A model generated the notes under the pieces. It did not search any database. It saw only the letters and a program-made list of their open reading frames with translations, and was not told where the DNA came from. The position numbers and the translations under genes were made by a program. A stretch of DNA of 36,096 bases from Mariprofundus micogutta (lineage in GTDB: Bacteria; Pseudomonadota; Zetaproteobacteria; Mariprofundales; Mariprofundaceae), in the NCBI RefSeq assembly GCF_001895085.1, contig NZ_BDFD01000023.1, positions 1 to 36,096 of the forward strand, in the 5' to 3' direction. The first letter of the stretch is position 1; every line of letters starts with the position of its first letter. Below are positions 1-13,473 of the stretch, piece after piece.

Positions 1-64
1 CAATCTGTTTGATGCTCTTCTTATGGACGTAAAAATCCCGCCTTACTTTTGCTTTCGTTTCCAC
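1..64 (-). CDS. istA: IS21 transposase IstA, N-terminal fragment
   Basis: A GTG start at 64 on the minus strand is preceded by AGGAG at 73-77 (8-nt spacer). It opens a reading frame for METKAKVRRDFYVHKKSIKQ that runs off the window. This resembles the helix-turn-helix N-terminus of the IstA transposases of one IS21 branch. Only about 21 codons are visible, so the assignment leans on the IS21-type repeats just upstream and on the istB end seen at the right edge of the window. Confidence 0.75.
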   Translation of the reverse strand, partial: METKAKVRRDFYVHKKSIKQI

Positions 65-117
65 TGTGATCACTCCTGTTTTTTCCTCCAACTAAATCAT
101 TAGCTGGGGATACTACA

Positions 118-180
118 GGGGGGTCAAATTTGGACGCTGATTTACCCCTCTAGGGGGTCAATTTTGAACGCTGAATAACA
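118..180 (-). repeat. IS21 subterminal repeats L1 and L2
   Basis: Two direct repeats on the minus strand: L1 at 153-180 and L2 at 118-141. They share the core CAGCGTyCAAA followed by TTGACCCCC. In IS21 elements such repeats are the binding sites of the IstA transposase. Matching repeats occur at 35972-36024 at the other edge of the window. Confidence 0.8.
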
Positions 181-959
181 CTCAGGCTGAGGTGCGGTCT
201 GAGTCGATTGTAAGCATCAACGGATTCATCCACCAACCTTTTAAGTTTCTCAAAGGTTTTACACCGGTATAACAGGAACTCCTGTTTCAGTATGCCGTTC
301 ACACGCTCCGCCAACGCATTCTGATAACAATCATATCCATCCGTCATCGATGGCTGAATGTGATGTTTTGATAACGTCTCCTGATATGTAGCCGAGCAAT
401 ACTGCACACCCCGATCCGAGTGATGAATCATTGGGTGATCCGCCACTCGCTGTGCTATTGCCTGCTTTAACGCTGCATTCGGATGAACAGCCCTCAGATC
501 ATGGCTTAGTTCATGTCCCATGATTTTACGCGAACAGGCATCTGTAACGAGTGAGAGATAATGTACACCCTCATCGCTTTCCAGATATGTAATGTCACTG
601 ACCAACACTTGCTCCGGATGGTGAATCTCCAGATTAGCCAGCAAGTTCGGATGTTTTTTCATCCAGTGTTTACTATCTGTCGTCTTGGTATAGCTGCGTT
701 TCGGGGCGATCAACATCCTCTGTCGGCGCAAATACCCGAACAGGCCATCACGTCCAAGTTTGATGCCTGCCTCAAGCAACTCAGGCTTGATCAGATGGTA
801 TAGCTTGCGTGTTCCCAAACGAGGCAAGCGCTTCCTGATCTCCTGAACCATCGCTTTGACTGGCTCAAGGCCAGTCTCTCTTTGCTGGTGACGCTGTTCC
901 GCCTGATAGAGAGATTGACGCGATACCCCCATAAAACGACAAGACTTCGCCAGACTCAC
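150..959 (-). pseudogene. IS3-family transposase OrfB (rve/DDE), C-terminus replaced
   Basis: This is the DDE integrase-core subunit of an IS3-family transposase, normally made as an OrfAB fusion by frameshifting. The order is an N-terminal HTH_21-type segment (residues about 1-90), then the catalytic core. Asp lies in VSDITYL (about 121), the second Asp in HHSDRGVQYCS (about 180), and Glu in NALAERVNGIL (about 217). The protein keeps RPHLSL near its end, but the last ten residues (SVIQRSKLTP) are encoded by the terminal repeat of the inserted IS21 element, which also supplies the stop codon. The native C-terminal tail is therefore lost. A GTG start overlaps the orfA stop (GTGA). All three catalytic acids remain, so residual activity is possible but unlikely because the 3' inverted repeat is separated. 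Confidence 0.85.
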
Positions 960-1348
960 CGATCCTTCTTCCTGGAGTTCTCGGGTGGCCTGGATGCCAA
1001 CTTTTTTCGGATAGATGTTCCGTACTGACTATCTGCAATATCGATCATTCTGTTCAAAAGAAGGGTGTGCTGGCGTTCATCTTCCAGTTCCTTCTCCAAC
1101 CGCTTGATTGTTTGTGCAGGGGTTTCTTTTGACTTGGGCATCGGACGACTCCTTGAGTGAGACCAGTCCAACTTACCATGTTTACGCAACCATACCAAAA
1201 CGGTGCTTTTGCCCTGAATGCCGTAACGACCCTGAGCTTGTCTACAGGTCAGTTCCCCTTGTTCAACCTGCTCGACTACGCTCAATTTAAAGGTCAACGA
1301 ATAATCACGCTGACTACGTCTACGCCTTGCTGTTTCTACCTTCTCCAT
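956..1348 (-). CDS. IS3-family transposase OrfA
   Basis: OrfA is the DNA-binding subunit of the IS3-family transposase. It is 130 residues long, with a basic N-terminus (ETARRRRSQRDYSL) leading into a helix-turn-helix (about residues 15-60; FKLSVVEQVEQGELTCRQAQ). A leucine-rich heptad stretch follows (about 75-105; AQTIKRLEKELEDERQHTLL), as expected for dimerisation. The stop overlaps the orfB GTG. The slippery heptamer A-AAA-AAG lies in frame near its 3' end. Confidence 0.88.
   Translation of the reverse strand: MEKVETARRRRSQRDYSLTFKLSVVEQVEQGELTCRQAQGRYGIQGKSTVLVWLRKHGKLDWSHSRSRPMPKSKETPAQTIKRLEKELEDERQHTLLLNRMIDIADSQYGTSIRKKLASRPPENSRKKDR
1001..1007 (-). promoter_or_regulatory. Programmed -1 frameshift slippery site (A AAA AAG)
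   Basis: On the minus strand the heptamer AAAAAAG is phased in the orfA frame as A AAA AAG. A -1 slip there enters the orfB frame, which stays open from this point to the orfB start. It would give a fused protein through KVGIQATRELQEEGSVSLAK. This is the standard IS3-family mechanism for producing OrfAB transposase. Confidence 0.75.
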
Positions 1349-1399
1349 AAATAAGTCCTTTTACTGTCAACTTATTTCAGGACGGGACAAACTCGAATA

Positions 1400-1429
1400 A
1401 AAAAGAGGCCCTTTCGGCCTCTTTTTTTA
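1400..1429 (-). terminator. Intrinsic terminator of the cysS operon
   Basis: A stem AAAGAGGCC / GGCCTCTTT with a 5-nt loop (1402-1424) lies 30 nt after the cysS stop. On the minus strand it is followed by a run of U. The A/T tails on both sides could also let it stop transcription entering from the IS3 side. Confidence 0.88.
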
Positions 1430-1458
1430 TTGCTTGCAGCTGCGTTTCAAAACCCGGT

Positions 1459-2826
1459 TCAGATCTTCTTCCAGGTGGTGCCGGCTGCCGTATCTTCCAA
1501 TACAATGCCCTGCCCTGCCAATTCATCACGAATGGCATCTGCACGTGCAAAGTCACGCGCCTTTTTCGCCTGGCTGCGTTCGGCAATCAAAGCCTCAATG
1601 GCATCTCCATCAACATCACCACCCTGGAACCACTCATGTGAAGAGTGCTGCAGAATACCGAGAACCGAAGCCATCTGATTAAACTGACCTGCGATCAGGC
1701 TGATATCTTCTCCTGCATCAAGGGCTTTATTGATAGCTCTGCTATATTCAAACATCTCAGCGAGTGCTTCAGGCGTATTAAAATCATCATTCATCACTGC
1801 AATAAATTTTTCGGGCAATTCTGTTTCGCTTACATCCTGCTCGGCCAAACGCTTGCTGGTTTCATACAGTCGATCAAGGCCTGTTCTGGCCACATCCAGA
1901 GCCTGATCAGAGAAATCCAATGGTGAACGGTAATGCGTACCAAGCATGAACATCCTTAACACTTCAGGATGATAACGTTCAAGCACCTCACGTATGGTAA
2001 AAAAGTTACCCAGTGATTTAGACATTTTCTCTGCATTGATATTCACAAAACCGTTATGCAACCAGTAGCGCGCGAAGCCACCACCATTTGCAGCTTTTGC
2101 CTGGGCAATTTCATTTTCATGATGTGGAAATTTCAGATCCATGCCGCCACCATGGATATCAAAGGTATCACCCAAATGAGAGCAACTCATGGCCGAGCAC
2201 TCAATATGCCAACCCGGACGGCCATTACCCCAGGGTGAGGCCCAGGCAGGTTCACCTTCCTTGGCCATTTTCCACAATACGAAATCCAGCGGGTCGCGTT
2301 TCTTTTCATCTACACCGACACGTGAACCCGACTCCAGTTCATCAATATTCTTGCCTGAGAGCTGTCCGTAACCATCAAATTCACGCACCGCATACAACAC
2401 ATCTCCTGATTCGGAAACATAGGCATGCCCCTTGTCGACAAGTGCCTGAATCATGGCAAGCATCTCATCCATATGCGTGGTAGCACGCGGCTCATGCTCA
2501 GGGCGCAGGCAACCAAGCGCATCCGCATCTGTATAAAATGCTTCGATCATTTCATTGGTAAGGCTATTGATGTCGATACCACGCTCACCGGCACGCTTGA
2601 TGATTTTGTCATCCACATCGGTGAAGTTGCGCACATAATTCACTTCATATCCAGTTTTTTTGAACCAGCGATTGATAATATCAAACACAACCATCACACG
2701 GGCATGTCCTACATGACAATAGTCATAAACTGTAACCCCGCAGACATACATGCCCACTTTACCTGCATGCAATGGCTCAAAACGTTCCTTCGTCCGACTC
2801 AGTGTATTATATACATACAAACTCAT
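1459..2826 (-). CDS. cysS: Cysteinyl-tRNA synthetase
   Basis: The enzyme charges tRNA-Cys with cysteine in the cytoplasm as a class I synthetase. The HIGH-type motif is HVGH near residue 40 and the KMSKS motif is EKMSKSLGN near residue 268. The zinc ligands expected for CysRS are visible in CGVTVYDYCHVGH, in CSAM/CSHLGD and in the HHENE segment. From ATG 2826 the protein is 455 residues, the usual length. I chose that start because it gives the family N-terminus MSLYVYNTLS and overlaps the gltX stop by ATGA, with GGGG/GGCGGA upstream. The overlap implies translational coupling. It is the last gene of the minus-strand housekeeping run and is followed by an intrinsic terminator. Confidence 0.96.
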   Translation of the reverse strand: MSLYVYNTLSRTKERFEPLHAGKVGMYVCGVTVYDYCHVGHARVMVVFDIINRWFKKTGYEVNYVRNFTDVDDKIIKRAGERGIDINSLTNEMIEAFYTDADALGCLRPEHEPRATTHMDEMLAMIQALVDKGHAYVSESGDVLYAVREFDGYGQLSGKNIDELESGSRVGVDEKKRDPLDFVLWKMAKEGEPAWASPWGNGRPGWHIECSAMSCSHLGDTFDIHGGGMDLKFPHHENEIAQAKAANGGGFARYWLHNGFVNINAEKMSKSLGNFFTIREVLERYHPEVLRMFMLGTHYRSPLDFSDQALDVARTGLDRLYETSKRLAEQDVSETELPEKFIAVMNDDFNTPEALAEMFEYSRAINKALDAGEDISLIAGQFNQMASVLGILQHSSHEWFQGGDVDGDAIEALIAERSQAKKARDFARADAIRDELAGQGIVLEDTAAGTTWKKI

Positions 2827-4220
2827 GTTTCCGCCTGCCCCTTCGCACATTCAGAGATAGCGCATTCGATTCTTTCCACAATGCCAGCGTATCCAAGAAA
2901 TGACACAACTTCAGACATCTCGGGACCATGCAGGGCACCACTGAGCGCAACACGCAGCGGCATAAACAGGGCCTTGCCCTTGTTGCCAGTTTTCTCTTTC
3001 ACAGCAAAGGTCCAGCTTTTCCAGTCAGGGTTGGCATGCCAGGCATCCAGCGCATGTTGATAAAATTCAGCTCCTGCCTCATGGACTACAGGCAGTGCTT
3101 CCGCTTCAAGGGGGGCCTGTACATCAAGCAGACGCTGAAACAGTGCTGCGTCTTCCACCCGCTCCAGATTTTTTTCAATCAGGCTGGCAAACGAAGCCAG
3201 ACGATCATGACTGGTTTCCGGAACATGCGGCAACAGCAGAGGAATCAACAACTCACTATCGAGTTCATGCAACAGGCGTGTATGCCAGCGCCACATCTCT
3301 TCATCCGACCAGCGTACAGAACTGGTGGAGATATGCTCTTCATCCAGATGCAGAGCCAGTTCATCTGCACAGTGTGCCTCATCCGGCATATTCGGATGCC
3401 CCAACCGGCCCATGGCCTGCACCAGAGCTCCGGGAAGCAGTCCTTCCTCTCGCAATTCAGCAACACTGTGACTACCACTACGTTTGGACAGTTTGGCTCC
3501 ATCCTGACCCAATAACAGGCCATGATGCAGATATATCGGAGCCTGATAACCCAGCCGTTCTAGCAGCCAGACCTGATATGCCGAGTTGGTCAGGTGATCA
3601 TCACCACGTAAAGCGTGGGTAATGCCGTCCACAGCATCATCCACGGCATTCGGCAACAGAAATGTAAAGCTGCCGTCTGACCTGACCACCACAGGGTCAT
3701 CCAGATCGCGTCGGGCGAACGTCACCTGACCATGCAAAAGATCGGGAACCTTTACTTCACCCTCTTTGGCATGGATCGCCAGACGCCATACATACGATTC
3801 ATGCTCAGCACGCTCTTCCGCTTCATCACAGCCCAATTCACGGCAACGCCCGACATATCGCGGTGGCAAACCACGCGAAGTAGCCAGCTTGCGATCCAGG
3901 CTCAACTGGGATTCAGAACAGAAACAGCGGTAAGCCATCCCCTGCTCTGCCAGCCTTTTTAAAGCCTCACCATGTTTACCTGCATGTCCGGACTGAAACA
4001 GTACGTCTCCATCCCACTCCAGCCCCAGCCAGCTCAGATCAGCCTTGATAGCATCACTATACTCAATCTGGGAACGATCCTGATCTGTATCCTCAAAGCG
4101 TAGCAGGAAACGACCACCGTGTTTTCTGGCATACAGCCAATTAAGCAATGCTGTGCGCACATTACCCAGATGTAACAATCCGGTTGGCGATGGCGCAAAT
4201 CGGGTAACAACCTGACTCAT
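2823..4220 (-). CDS. gltX: Glutamyl-tRNA synthetase
   Basis: The enzyme ligates glutamate to tRNA-Glu as a class I synthetase. Residues 1-25 hold the signature FAPSPTGLLHLGNVRTALLN with the HIGH-type HLGN. A KLSKR motif occurs at DGAKLSKRSGSHSV near residue 247. A CFC...C-E-L-G-C arrangement (about residues 98-131) matches the zinc-binding insert of many bacterial GluRS. The length of 465 residues is typical. The gene starts 3 nt after ftsB ends and its stop overlaps the cysS start, so ftsB-gltX-cysS should be co-transcribed. I cannot tell from sequence alone whether it is discriminating or also charges tRNA-Gln. Confidence 0.95.
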   Translation of the reverse strand: MSQVVTRFAPSPTGLLHLGNVRTALLNWLYARKHGGRFLLRFEDTDQDRSQIEYSDAIKADLSWLGLEWDGDVLFQSGHAGKHGEALKRLAEQGMAYRCFCSESQLSLDRKLATSRGLPPRYVGRCRELGCDEAEERAEHESYVWRLAIHAKEGEVKVPDLLHGQVTFARRDLDDPVVVRSDGSFTFLLPNAVDDAVDGITHALRGDDHLTNSAYQVWLLERLGYQAPIYLHHGLLLGQDGAKLSKRSGSHSVAELREEGLLPGALVQAMGRLGHPNMPDEAHCADELALHLDEEHISTSSVRWSDEEMWRWHTRLLHELDSELLIPLLLPHVPETSHDRLASFASLIEKNLERVEDAALFQRLLDVQAPLEAEALPVVHEAGAEFYQHALDAWHANPDWKSWTFAVKEKTGNKGKALFMPLRVALSGALHGPEMSEVVSFLGYAGIVERIECAISECAKGQAET

Positions 4221-4223
4221 AGT

Positions 4224-4538
4224 CTACTCACTCTTACCTTTATCTAGCTTGTTCTCGGGCATGATCACCATAAATTCGTCCGGATAAACATAACCCAACT
4301 CACGATGAATCAACTCCTCCAACGCCTTGGGATCATCACGCAGACGCAGGATCTCCTGTGCCAGGCGTTCCCTGTCAGCCTTCAGCGTAACGAGCTCCGC
4401 TTTCAATGCCTGTAACTGAACAGCCTCCTCACGGTAGACCAGATAGCCATGATCAGAAAAAATCAGGTTCCAGCACATATAAGCCAGCAGAGCTCCGCCG
4501 AGAGCCCAGTAGAGCCACCGACCTATTGAGCGAACCAT
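4224..4538 (-). CDS. ftsB: Cell division protein FtsB (FtsB/DivIC family)
   Basis: This is a bitopic inner-membrane protein of the divisome, which in characterised bacteria forms the FtsQLB complex. It is 104 residues, with a single N-terminal membrane helix (about 8-28, WLYWALGGALLAYMCWNLIF). A coiled coil follows (about 38-68, LQALKAELVTLKADRERLAQ). After that comes the family RDDPKALEELIHRELGYVYPDE segment, close to the usual consensus (positions about 67-90). It follows eno by 21 nt, the same eno-ftsB adjacency seen in many proteobacteria, which supports the name. Confidence 0.9.
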   Translation of the reverse strand: MVRSIGRWLYWALGGALLAYMCWNLIFSDHGYLVYREEAVQLQALKAELVTLKADRERLAQEILRLRDDPKALEELIHRELGYVYPDEFMVIMPENKLDKGKSE

Positions 4539-4559
4539 CTCACAGACTCTTCTGCCGGA

Positions 4560-5885
<1,326 letters not shown>

Positions 5886-5931
5886 TCATTTATAACATTG
5901 AACCTGAACCGTCCATCCTGGACTAACAGGC

Positions 5932-8438
<2,507 letters not shown>

Positions 8439-8441
8439 CTA

Positions 8442-11400
8442 TTAATCTAACCACTTCCGTGCATTACGGAACATGCGCAACCATGGCCCATCTTCAGCCC
8501 AGGCATCCGGCGCCCAGGAATATTGCGTCGTACGGAACAAACGCTCCGGATGCGGCATCATAATCGTGAATCGTCCATCGGCTGTAGTAAAACCGGTCTG
8601 ACCATCTGGCGACCCGTTCGGGTTATGTGGATAAACACTTGCAGCCTGCCCGTCAGGGCCAAGATAACGCAGGGCTGCGATGGCATTATTTTGCTGATCA
8701 GCCGTTGCAAATTCAGCCCTTCCTTCACCATGTGCAACCACCAGCGGCAACTTTGAACCAGCCATGCCGGAAAGAAAAAGCGATGGTGAATCGAGCACTT
8801 CGACCTGCAACAGTCGCGCTTCAAACTGTTCAGATCGATTGCGTTCAAAACTCGGCCAATTTTCAGCACCCGGAATTATAGTTTTCAGACCGGACATCAT
8901 CTGACAGCCATTACAAACGCCAAGTGCAAATGTATCAGCACGATGGAAAAATGCATCGAACTGATCACGCGCACGCGCATTGAACATTACCGAATTTGCC
9001 CAGCCACGCCCGGCACCCAACACGTCCCCGAACGAGAAACCACCACAAGCCACAAGCCCCTGAAAATCAGCCAGGCCTGTCCGCCCTGCAATGACATCAG
9101 ACATGTGCACATCGGTGCAGTCAAAACCGGCGCGATCAAATGCGGCCGCCATCTCAATCTGACCATTTACACCCTGTTCCCTGAGCACTGCCATTTTTGG
9201 CCGTGAACTATGAATATATGGTGCACAGATATCTTCAGATGGATCAAAGCCAAGATCGGCAACCAACCCTCTGGCATTACGATCAGCAATCACGTCAAAT
9301 GCCTCTTTTGCACAATCAGGGTTATCACGCAACGCCTGCATACGGAAGCTCGTCTCAGCCCATATCTGCTGCAAGTCCTGAACATGTGAAGTAAACAGAA
9401 CCTGTTCGTTTTCCTGCAACACAATCTGACCATCAGTTCGTGGGTGCCCGATTACCTGAACGGTGTGGAGCAGACTTGTCTTGGCCAGTTCAGCCAGTAC
9501 GGCCTCACGGTCACTCCTGCGAACCTGCAGCACGGCTCCCAGTTCTTCATTAAACAGCGCTGAAAGTGCATCCCCGGCCAGTGTTTCAAGATGAATTTTC
9601 AAACCACAGCGTGCAGCGAAAGCCATTTCACTCAAGGTGGTAAACAGGCCACCATCAGAACGATCATGATAAGCCAGCAGTAGCCCTTTCTGGTTCAGCG
9701 TTTGCACGGCCTCAAAGAATGCCTTCAGCAGTGCCGGAGAATTCACATCGGCAACCGCTTCGCCAGTAGTACCATAAACCTGCGCCAGAGCCGAACCGCC
9801 CAGACGATTTTTACCCTCTCCCAAATCAATCAGAATCAGATCAGAATCACCCTGATCCAGCTTTAATTCCGGTGTAAGTGTTTTACGAATATCGCTCACC
9901 GGTGCAAATGCAGAAACGATCAGGGAAAGCGGTGAAGTCATTTCACGCTTCTCATCCCCATCCTGCCATACCGACTTCATGGAAAGAGAATCCTTACCCA
10001 CCGGAATAGAGATGCCGAGTTCGGGGCACAGCTCCATACCTACCGCTTTAACAGTATCGTAGAGGCGCGCATCTTCACCATCGTGACCACAGGCCGCCAT
10101 CCAGTTGGCCGAAAGTTTTATATCACCGATTTTAGCAATTGCTGCAGCAGTAACATTGGTTAGCGCCTCACCCACTGCCATACGACCGGATGCGGCTGCA
10201 TCCAGCACCGCAATCGGTGTACGCTCACCCATACACATCGCTTCACCGGTATAGTTCGTATAATCGGTGGCTGTAACCGCCACATCAGCCACAGGCACCT
10301 GCCATGGACCAACCATCTGATCCCGCGCCACAAGCCCTGTAATTGAACGATCTCCGATCGTGATCAGAAACTCTTTACTGGCAACAGAGGGCAATCTCAA
10401 CACACGTTCAGCAGCCTCTTTCAGATCGACCGAAGTTAAATCAAGCGGTACACTGACAGCATCTTTATGGCTCACATCACGGACCATTTTCGGTGGTTTA
10501 CCAAGCAAAACATCAAGCGGAAGGTTCACCGGCTGATTACCGAATTCAGGGTCGTTGACCACCAAGTCACGCTGCTCTTTCGCCTCACCCAACACTGCAA
10601 ACAGGCAACGCTCACGTTCACACAAGGCGGTAAACAGATCGCGTGATTCAGGCGCGATCGCCAGCATATAACGCTCCTGCGCTTCATTGCACCAAATCTG
10701 CATCGGACTCATGCCCGGCTCCATGTTATGCACAGCTCGAAGATCCACCCAGCCACCGCGAGATGCATCATCAATCAGTTCAGGTACAGCATTGGACAGA
10801 CCACCTGCACCGATATCGTGAATAAACAGAATCGGATTCTCATCTCCCATCTGACAGCAGCGATCAAGTACTTCCTGGCAGCGGCGCTCCATCTCAGGGT
10901 TTCCACGCTGCACTGAATCAAAGTCGAGTGATTCAGCATTGGCGCCGGTGTCCATACTTGATGCCGCACCACCACCCAGGCCAATCAGCATGGCGGGTCC
11001 ACCAAGTTGAATAATAAGACTGCCTTCCGGCACCTCTTTTTTATACACGTGGCGCGCATCTATATTACCGACACCACCGGCAATCATGATCGGCTTGTGA
11101 TATCCCCTGAGCTCACCGGCGACATCCTGCTCATAAGTGCGGAAATAACCGGCAAGATTCGGACGACCGAATTCATTATTGAATGCGGCCGCACCGATCG
11201 GACCGTCAATCATGATATCAAGTGCTGAAACAATACGTTCGGGCTTACCGAAATCCTGCTCCCATGGCTGTTCAAAGCCGGGAATCCGCAAGTTGGATAC
11301 TGAGAAACCACACAGACCGGCCTTGGGTTTGGAACCGACACCGGTTGCCCCTTCATCACGGATTTCACCGCCGGAACCTGTTGCCGCACCCGCAAACGGA

Positions 11401-12323
11401 GAAATAGCAGTCGGATGATTATGGGTCTCCACCTTCATCAGAATATGGGTCTCATCATCATGCGCCGTATATTTACCATCCACGCCGGGATAGAAACGTT
11501 TGGCTTGCCCGCCCTCAATCACCGATGAGTTATCACTGTATGCCACCAGTGTACCTTCCGGGTTAAGCTGATGCGTATTGCGGATCATGGAAAACAGAGA
11601 GCGTTCCTGCTCCTCTCCATCGATCACCCAGTCAGCATTAAAAATCTTGTGGCGGCAATGTTCGGAATTGGCCTGTGCAAACATCATCAATTCGGCATCA
11701 GAGGGATTGCGCTCGAGCGCAATGAAATTCTCCAGTAGATAATCAATTTCATCTTCAGCCAGAGCCAGCCCCAGTTCACGGTTAGCCGCTTCCAGCGCCG
11801 AACGCCCTCCACCCAGAGCATCAATAGTAACCAGTGGCTGAGGCGCATGATGGGCAAATAGCTGTTGCAATTGATCTACATCTGACAGGACCGATTCAGT
11901 CATACGATCATGCAAAAACGCTGCGGCAGCGGCATGCTGATCGTGAGAAACACCTGAAATATGGTAAGCAATACCACGCTCAAGCCTTAGCAAACCGGAA
12001 AGTCCGCATAAGCCGGCGATGTCGGTTGCTTTTGATGACCATGGGCTGATCGTGCCGATGCGCGGCACAACAACAAACAGATCATCAGCCGCATGTGAGG
12101 TAAACTGTTCGGGTGCATGATTGAGCAGTTCGGCCAGACGTCCCGTATCCTCAGAGGCCCAGCTGTCATTCACTTCAGCGATATGGATATAATCAGCAAT
12201 TATCGCATCTACAGAAACACCTGCAGCTGCAAATGCAGCATTCAGCTTTTCACGTCGAAAGTCGGACAGCGCATTCTGTCCTTTCAGTGTAATAATGTGA
12301 GTGGAGGAAATCGGTTCAGTCAT
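8442..12323 (-). CDS. purL: Phosphoribosylformylglycinamidine synthase, single-chain
   Basis: This is the large single-chain FGAM synthase of purine biosynthesis (FGAR + Gln + ATP to FGAM). At 1293 residues it is the gamma-proteobacterial/eukaryotic-like fused form rather than the PurS/PurQ/PurL complex. An N-terminal PurS-like part comes first. AIR synthase-type halves follow ([21 protein letters not shown] near 290; [13 protein letters not shown] near 790). The C-terminal amidotransferase has Cys in [12 protein letters not shown] and the His-Glu pair in [10 protein letters not shown]. The ATG at 12323 is preceded by AGGAT. A TTGAAC -35-like box lies about 75 nt upstream. Confidence 0.96.
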   Translation of the reverse strand: MTEPISSTHIITLKGQNALSDFRREKLNAAFAAAGVSVDAIIADYIHIAEVNDSWASEDTGRLAELLNHAPEQFTSHAADDLFVVVPRIGTISPWSSKATDIAGLCGLSGLLRLERGIAYHISGVSHDQHAAAAAFLHDRMTESVLSDVDQLQQLFAHHAPQPLVTIDALGGGRSALEAANRELGLALAEDEIDYLLENFIALERNPSDAELMMFAQANSEHCRHKIFNADWVIDGEEQERSLFSMIRNTHQLNPEGTLVAYSDNSSVIEGGQAKRFYPGVDGKYTAHDDETHILMKVETHNHPTAISPFAGAATGSGGEIRDEGATGVGSKPKAGLCGFSVSNLRIPGFEQPWEQDFGKPERIVSALDIMIDGPIGAAAFNNEFGRPNLAGYFRTYEQDVAGELRGYHKPIMIAGGVGNIDARHVYKKEVPEGSLIIQLGGPAMLIGLGGGAASSMDTGANAESLDFDSVQRGNPEMERRCQEVLDRCCQMGDENPILFIHDIGAGGLSNAVPELIDDASRGGWVDLRAVHNMEPGMSPMQIWCNEAQERYMLAIAPESRDLFTALCERERCLFAVLGEAKEQRDLVVNDPEFGNQPVNLPLDVLLGKPPKMVRDVSHKDAVSVPLDLTSVDLKEAAERVLRLPSVASKEFLITIGDRSITGLVARDQMVGPWQVPVADVAVTATDYTNYTGEAMCMGERTPIAVLDAAASGRMAVGEALTNVTAAAIAKIGDIKLSANWMAACGHDGEDARLYDTVKAVGMELCPELGISIPVGKDSLSMKSVWQDGDEKREMTSPLSLIVSAFAPVSDIRKTLTPELKLDQGDSDLILIDLGEGKNRLGGSALAQVYGTTGEAVADVNSPALLKAFFEAVQTLNQKGLLLAYHDRSDGGLFTTLSEMAFAARCGLKIHLETLAGDALSALFNEELGAVLQVRRSDREAVLAELAKTSLLHTVQVIGHPRTDGQIVLQENEQVLFTSHVQDLQQIWAETSFRMQALRDNPDCAKEAFDVIADRNARGLVADLGFDPSEDICAPYIHSSRPKMAVLREQGVNGQIEMAAAFDRAGFDCTDVHMSDVIAGRTGLADFQGLVACGGFSFGDVLGAGRGWANSVMFNARARDQFDAFFHRADTFALGVCNGCQMMSGLKTIIPGAENWPSFERNRSEQFEARLLQVEVLDSPSLFLSGMAGSKLPLVVAHGEGRAEFATADQQNNAIAALRYLGPDGQAASVYPHNPNGSPDGQTGFTTADGRFTIMMPHPERLFRTTQYSWAPDAWAEDGPWLRMFRNARKWLD

Positions 12324-12371
12324 GTCCGTATCCTATGAAGTAGCAACCGGAAACCAAGTAGAAAGTTCGTT

Positions 12372-12400
12372 ACTTTAAATTGACCTTTTAAAACGTTCAA
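12372..12400 (-). promoter_or_regulatory. Candidate sigma-70 promoter for purL
   Basis: On the minus strand TTGAAC (12395-12400) and TAAAGT (12372-12377) are separated by 17 nt, about 50 nt before the purL start. The -35 is good and the -10 matches at only four positions. The promoter sits right after the rplS terminator, where a new transcription unit would be expected. Confidence 0.4.
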
Positions 12401-12403
12401 AAA

Positions 12404-12430
12404 CAAAAAAAGGGGAGCCTAAGCTCCCCT
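12404..12430 (-). terminator. Intrinsic terminator after rplS
   Basis: A perfect 8-bp stem AGGGGAGC / GCTCCCCT with a 4-nt loop lies 40 nt downstream of rplS. On the minus strand it is followed by a U7 run. It separates the rplS unit from purL. Confidence 0.93.
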
Positions 12431-12469
12431 TTTGCAATCCTGACACCTGTTCAGGCTGAATAGCTTCGC

Positions 12470-12838
12470 TTAGAAACGACGCTCGCGGATACGAGCAGCC
12501 TTACCACGCAGAGCACGCAGGTAGTACAGCTTGGCGCGACGAACACGGCCATGGCGAACTACAGTGATGCTTTCCAGCATTGGGGAATGCAGCGGGAACA
12601 CACGCTCAACACCCACATTGTTAGAAATTTTACGCACAGTAAAAGAACTTGAAATGCCTTTGTTATGACGGGCAATAACAACACCTTCATACGCCTGCAG
12701 ACGCTCGGTCTTCACCACACCATTCTTGGTGTCTTTAAAATCGATCAGACGAACATTCACGCGGACAGTATCGCCCTCGCGGAATGACGGGATATCTTCA
12801 CGCAGCTGATCTTTTGTTACATCATCCAATGCACGCAT
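12470..12838 (-). CDS. rplS: 50S ribosomal protein L19
   Basis: L19 is a large-subunit protein at the 30S-50S interface. The 122-residue sequence has the family features [13 protein letters not shown] near residue 20, [33 protein letters not shown] and the C-terminal [20 protein letters not shown]. It lies 44 nt downstream of the SPOUT methyltransferase gene and is followed by a strong terminator. In many bacteria rplS follows rpsP-rimM-trmD; those genes are not in this window. Confidence 0.97.
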   Translation of the reverse strand: MRALDDVTKDQLREDIPSFREGDTVRVNVRLIDFKDTKNGVVKTERLQAYEGVVIARHNKGISSSFTVRKISNNVGVERVFPLHSPMLESITVVRHGRVRRAKLYYLRALRGKAARIRERRF

Positions 12839-12882
12839 TGTTACTTGCCTCCAAACACAAACCAGTCAGGGTCTGTTTTCCA

Positions 12883-13422
12883 TTATATAGCAAGGCGATC
12901 CAGATAAATCGCCAAGGCAGCCCTGACAGAAAGGTGGCGCACTTTACCGACACCTTCGATTGGTGACAACCATCCATTTGCATCTGGCATGTTTTTCTCA
13001 TCCAAACCCCAGCCTGTCCCGAGCACAATCAGGTGTTTTCCGTTGATATTCTTGAGTTCTGAAGGATTGATGCAGGACTCGTCAGGAGGTGTCGCCGATG
13101 TGTACCAGAGCTGATAATCATCTTCATCCAGAATCTGATCGATTGATTTAACGCATCGAATGGCGCTGAGAACCTCCTTGCGGGCGGGATTTCTCTCTCC
13201 CCCCTTACCATTCAGATAGTAATCGGTCATATCGTGAATCAGCGCATGCATGCCGTCAGCAGGATGTACCAGATAAACCGGTGACACATCATAAAAAGCA
13301 CAGCTTCTGGCGAAATCATGTACATCAATGGAAGTAATCGCAGTGGTCGTAGTATCTCCACCACGATTGAGAACCGGATGATGCACCAGCGCCACAGCTA
13401 TACGAGAAGAAGAATCAAACAT
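12883..13422 (-). CDS. SPOUT-type RNA methyltransferase (Methyltrn_RNA_4 family)
   Basis: This is a predicted SAM-dependent RNA methyltransferase of the TrmD-like SPOUT fold, 179 residues. Landmarks are the N-terminal VALVHHPVLNRGGDTTTTAITSIDVHDFARS and the C-terminal knot region LIVLGTGWGLDEKNM...VGKVRHLSVRAALAIYLDRL. In several lineages (for example Geobacter-like genomes) this family sits between trmD and rplS, and here it directly precedes rplS. The RNA target is unknown to me. It is not TrmD itself, because it is too short and lacks the TrmD C-terminal domain. Confidence 0.8.
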   Translation of the reverse strand: MFDSSSRIAVALVHHPVLNRGGDTTTTAITSIDVHDFARSCAFYDVSPVYLVHPADGMHALIHDMTDYYLNGKGGERNPARKEVLSAIRCVKSIDQILDEDDYQLWYTSATPPDESCINPSELKNINGKHLIVLGTGWGLDEKNMPDANGWLSPIEGVGKVRHLSVRAALAIYLDRLAI

Positions 13423-13473
13423 GATGCAAGTCTACATCATTTACAGCGGTAACATACTCTGACTGACAAACTA

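Larger units (their letters stand above)
1..180 (-). mobile_element. IS21-family element, left end (partial)
   Basis: Reading the minus strand from 180 leftwards, the sequence begins TGTTATTCAGCG, a typical IS21-type TGT terminus. It carries two copies of an about 24-nt subterminal repeat (AGCGTyCAAAaTTGACCCCC core, near 153-180 and 118-141), and then an istA start at 64. Multiple subterminal repeats before istA are characteristic of the IS21 family. The rest of the element lies outside the window. The terminus falls inside the 3' end of an IS3-family transposase gene, so this element inserted into that one. The target duplication cannot be checked because only one side is visible. Confidence 0.85.
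181..1389 (-). mobile_element. IS3-family element, 3' end interrupted by IS21
   Basis: The element contains two overlapping transposase frames, orfA and orfB, on the minus strand, with an A6G slippery site between them. The upstream terminus on the minus strand is probably TGTCCCGTCCTGAAATAA at 1372-1389, which fits the TG-start of IS3-family inverted repeats. The opposite terminus is missing because an IS21 element begins at 180, inside orfB. The IS3 element sits just beyond the cysS terminator, so it does not break that gene. Confidence 0.8.

Noticed and set aside
1377-1586. Open frame opposite/overlapping the cysS end and terminator
   Set aside because: It is a shadow of cysS in another frame and runs through a terminator hairpin.
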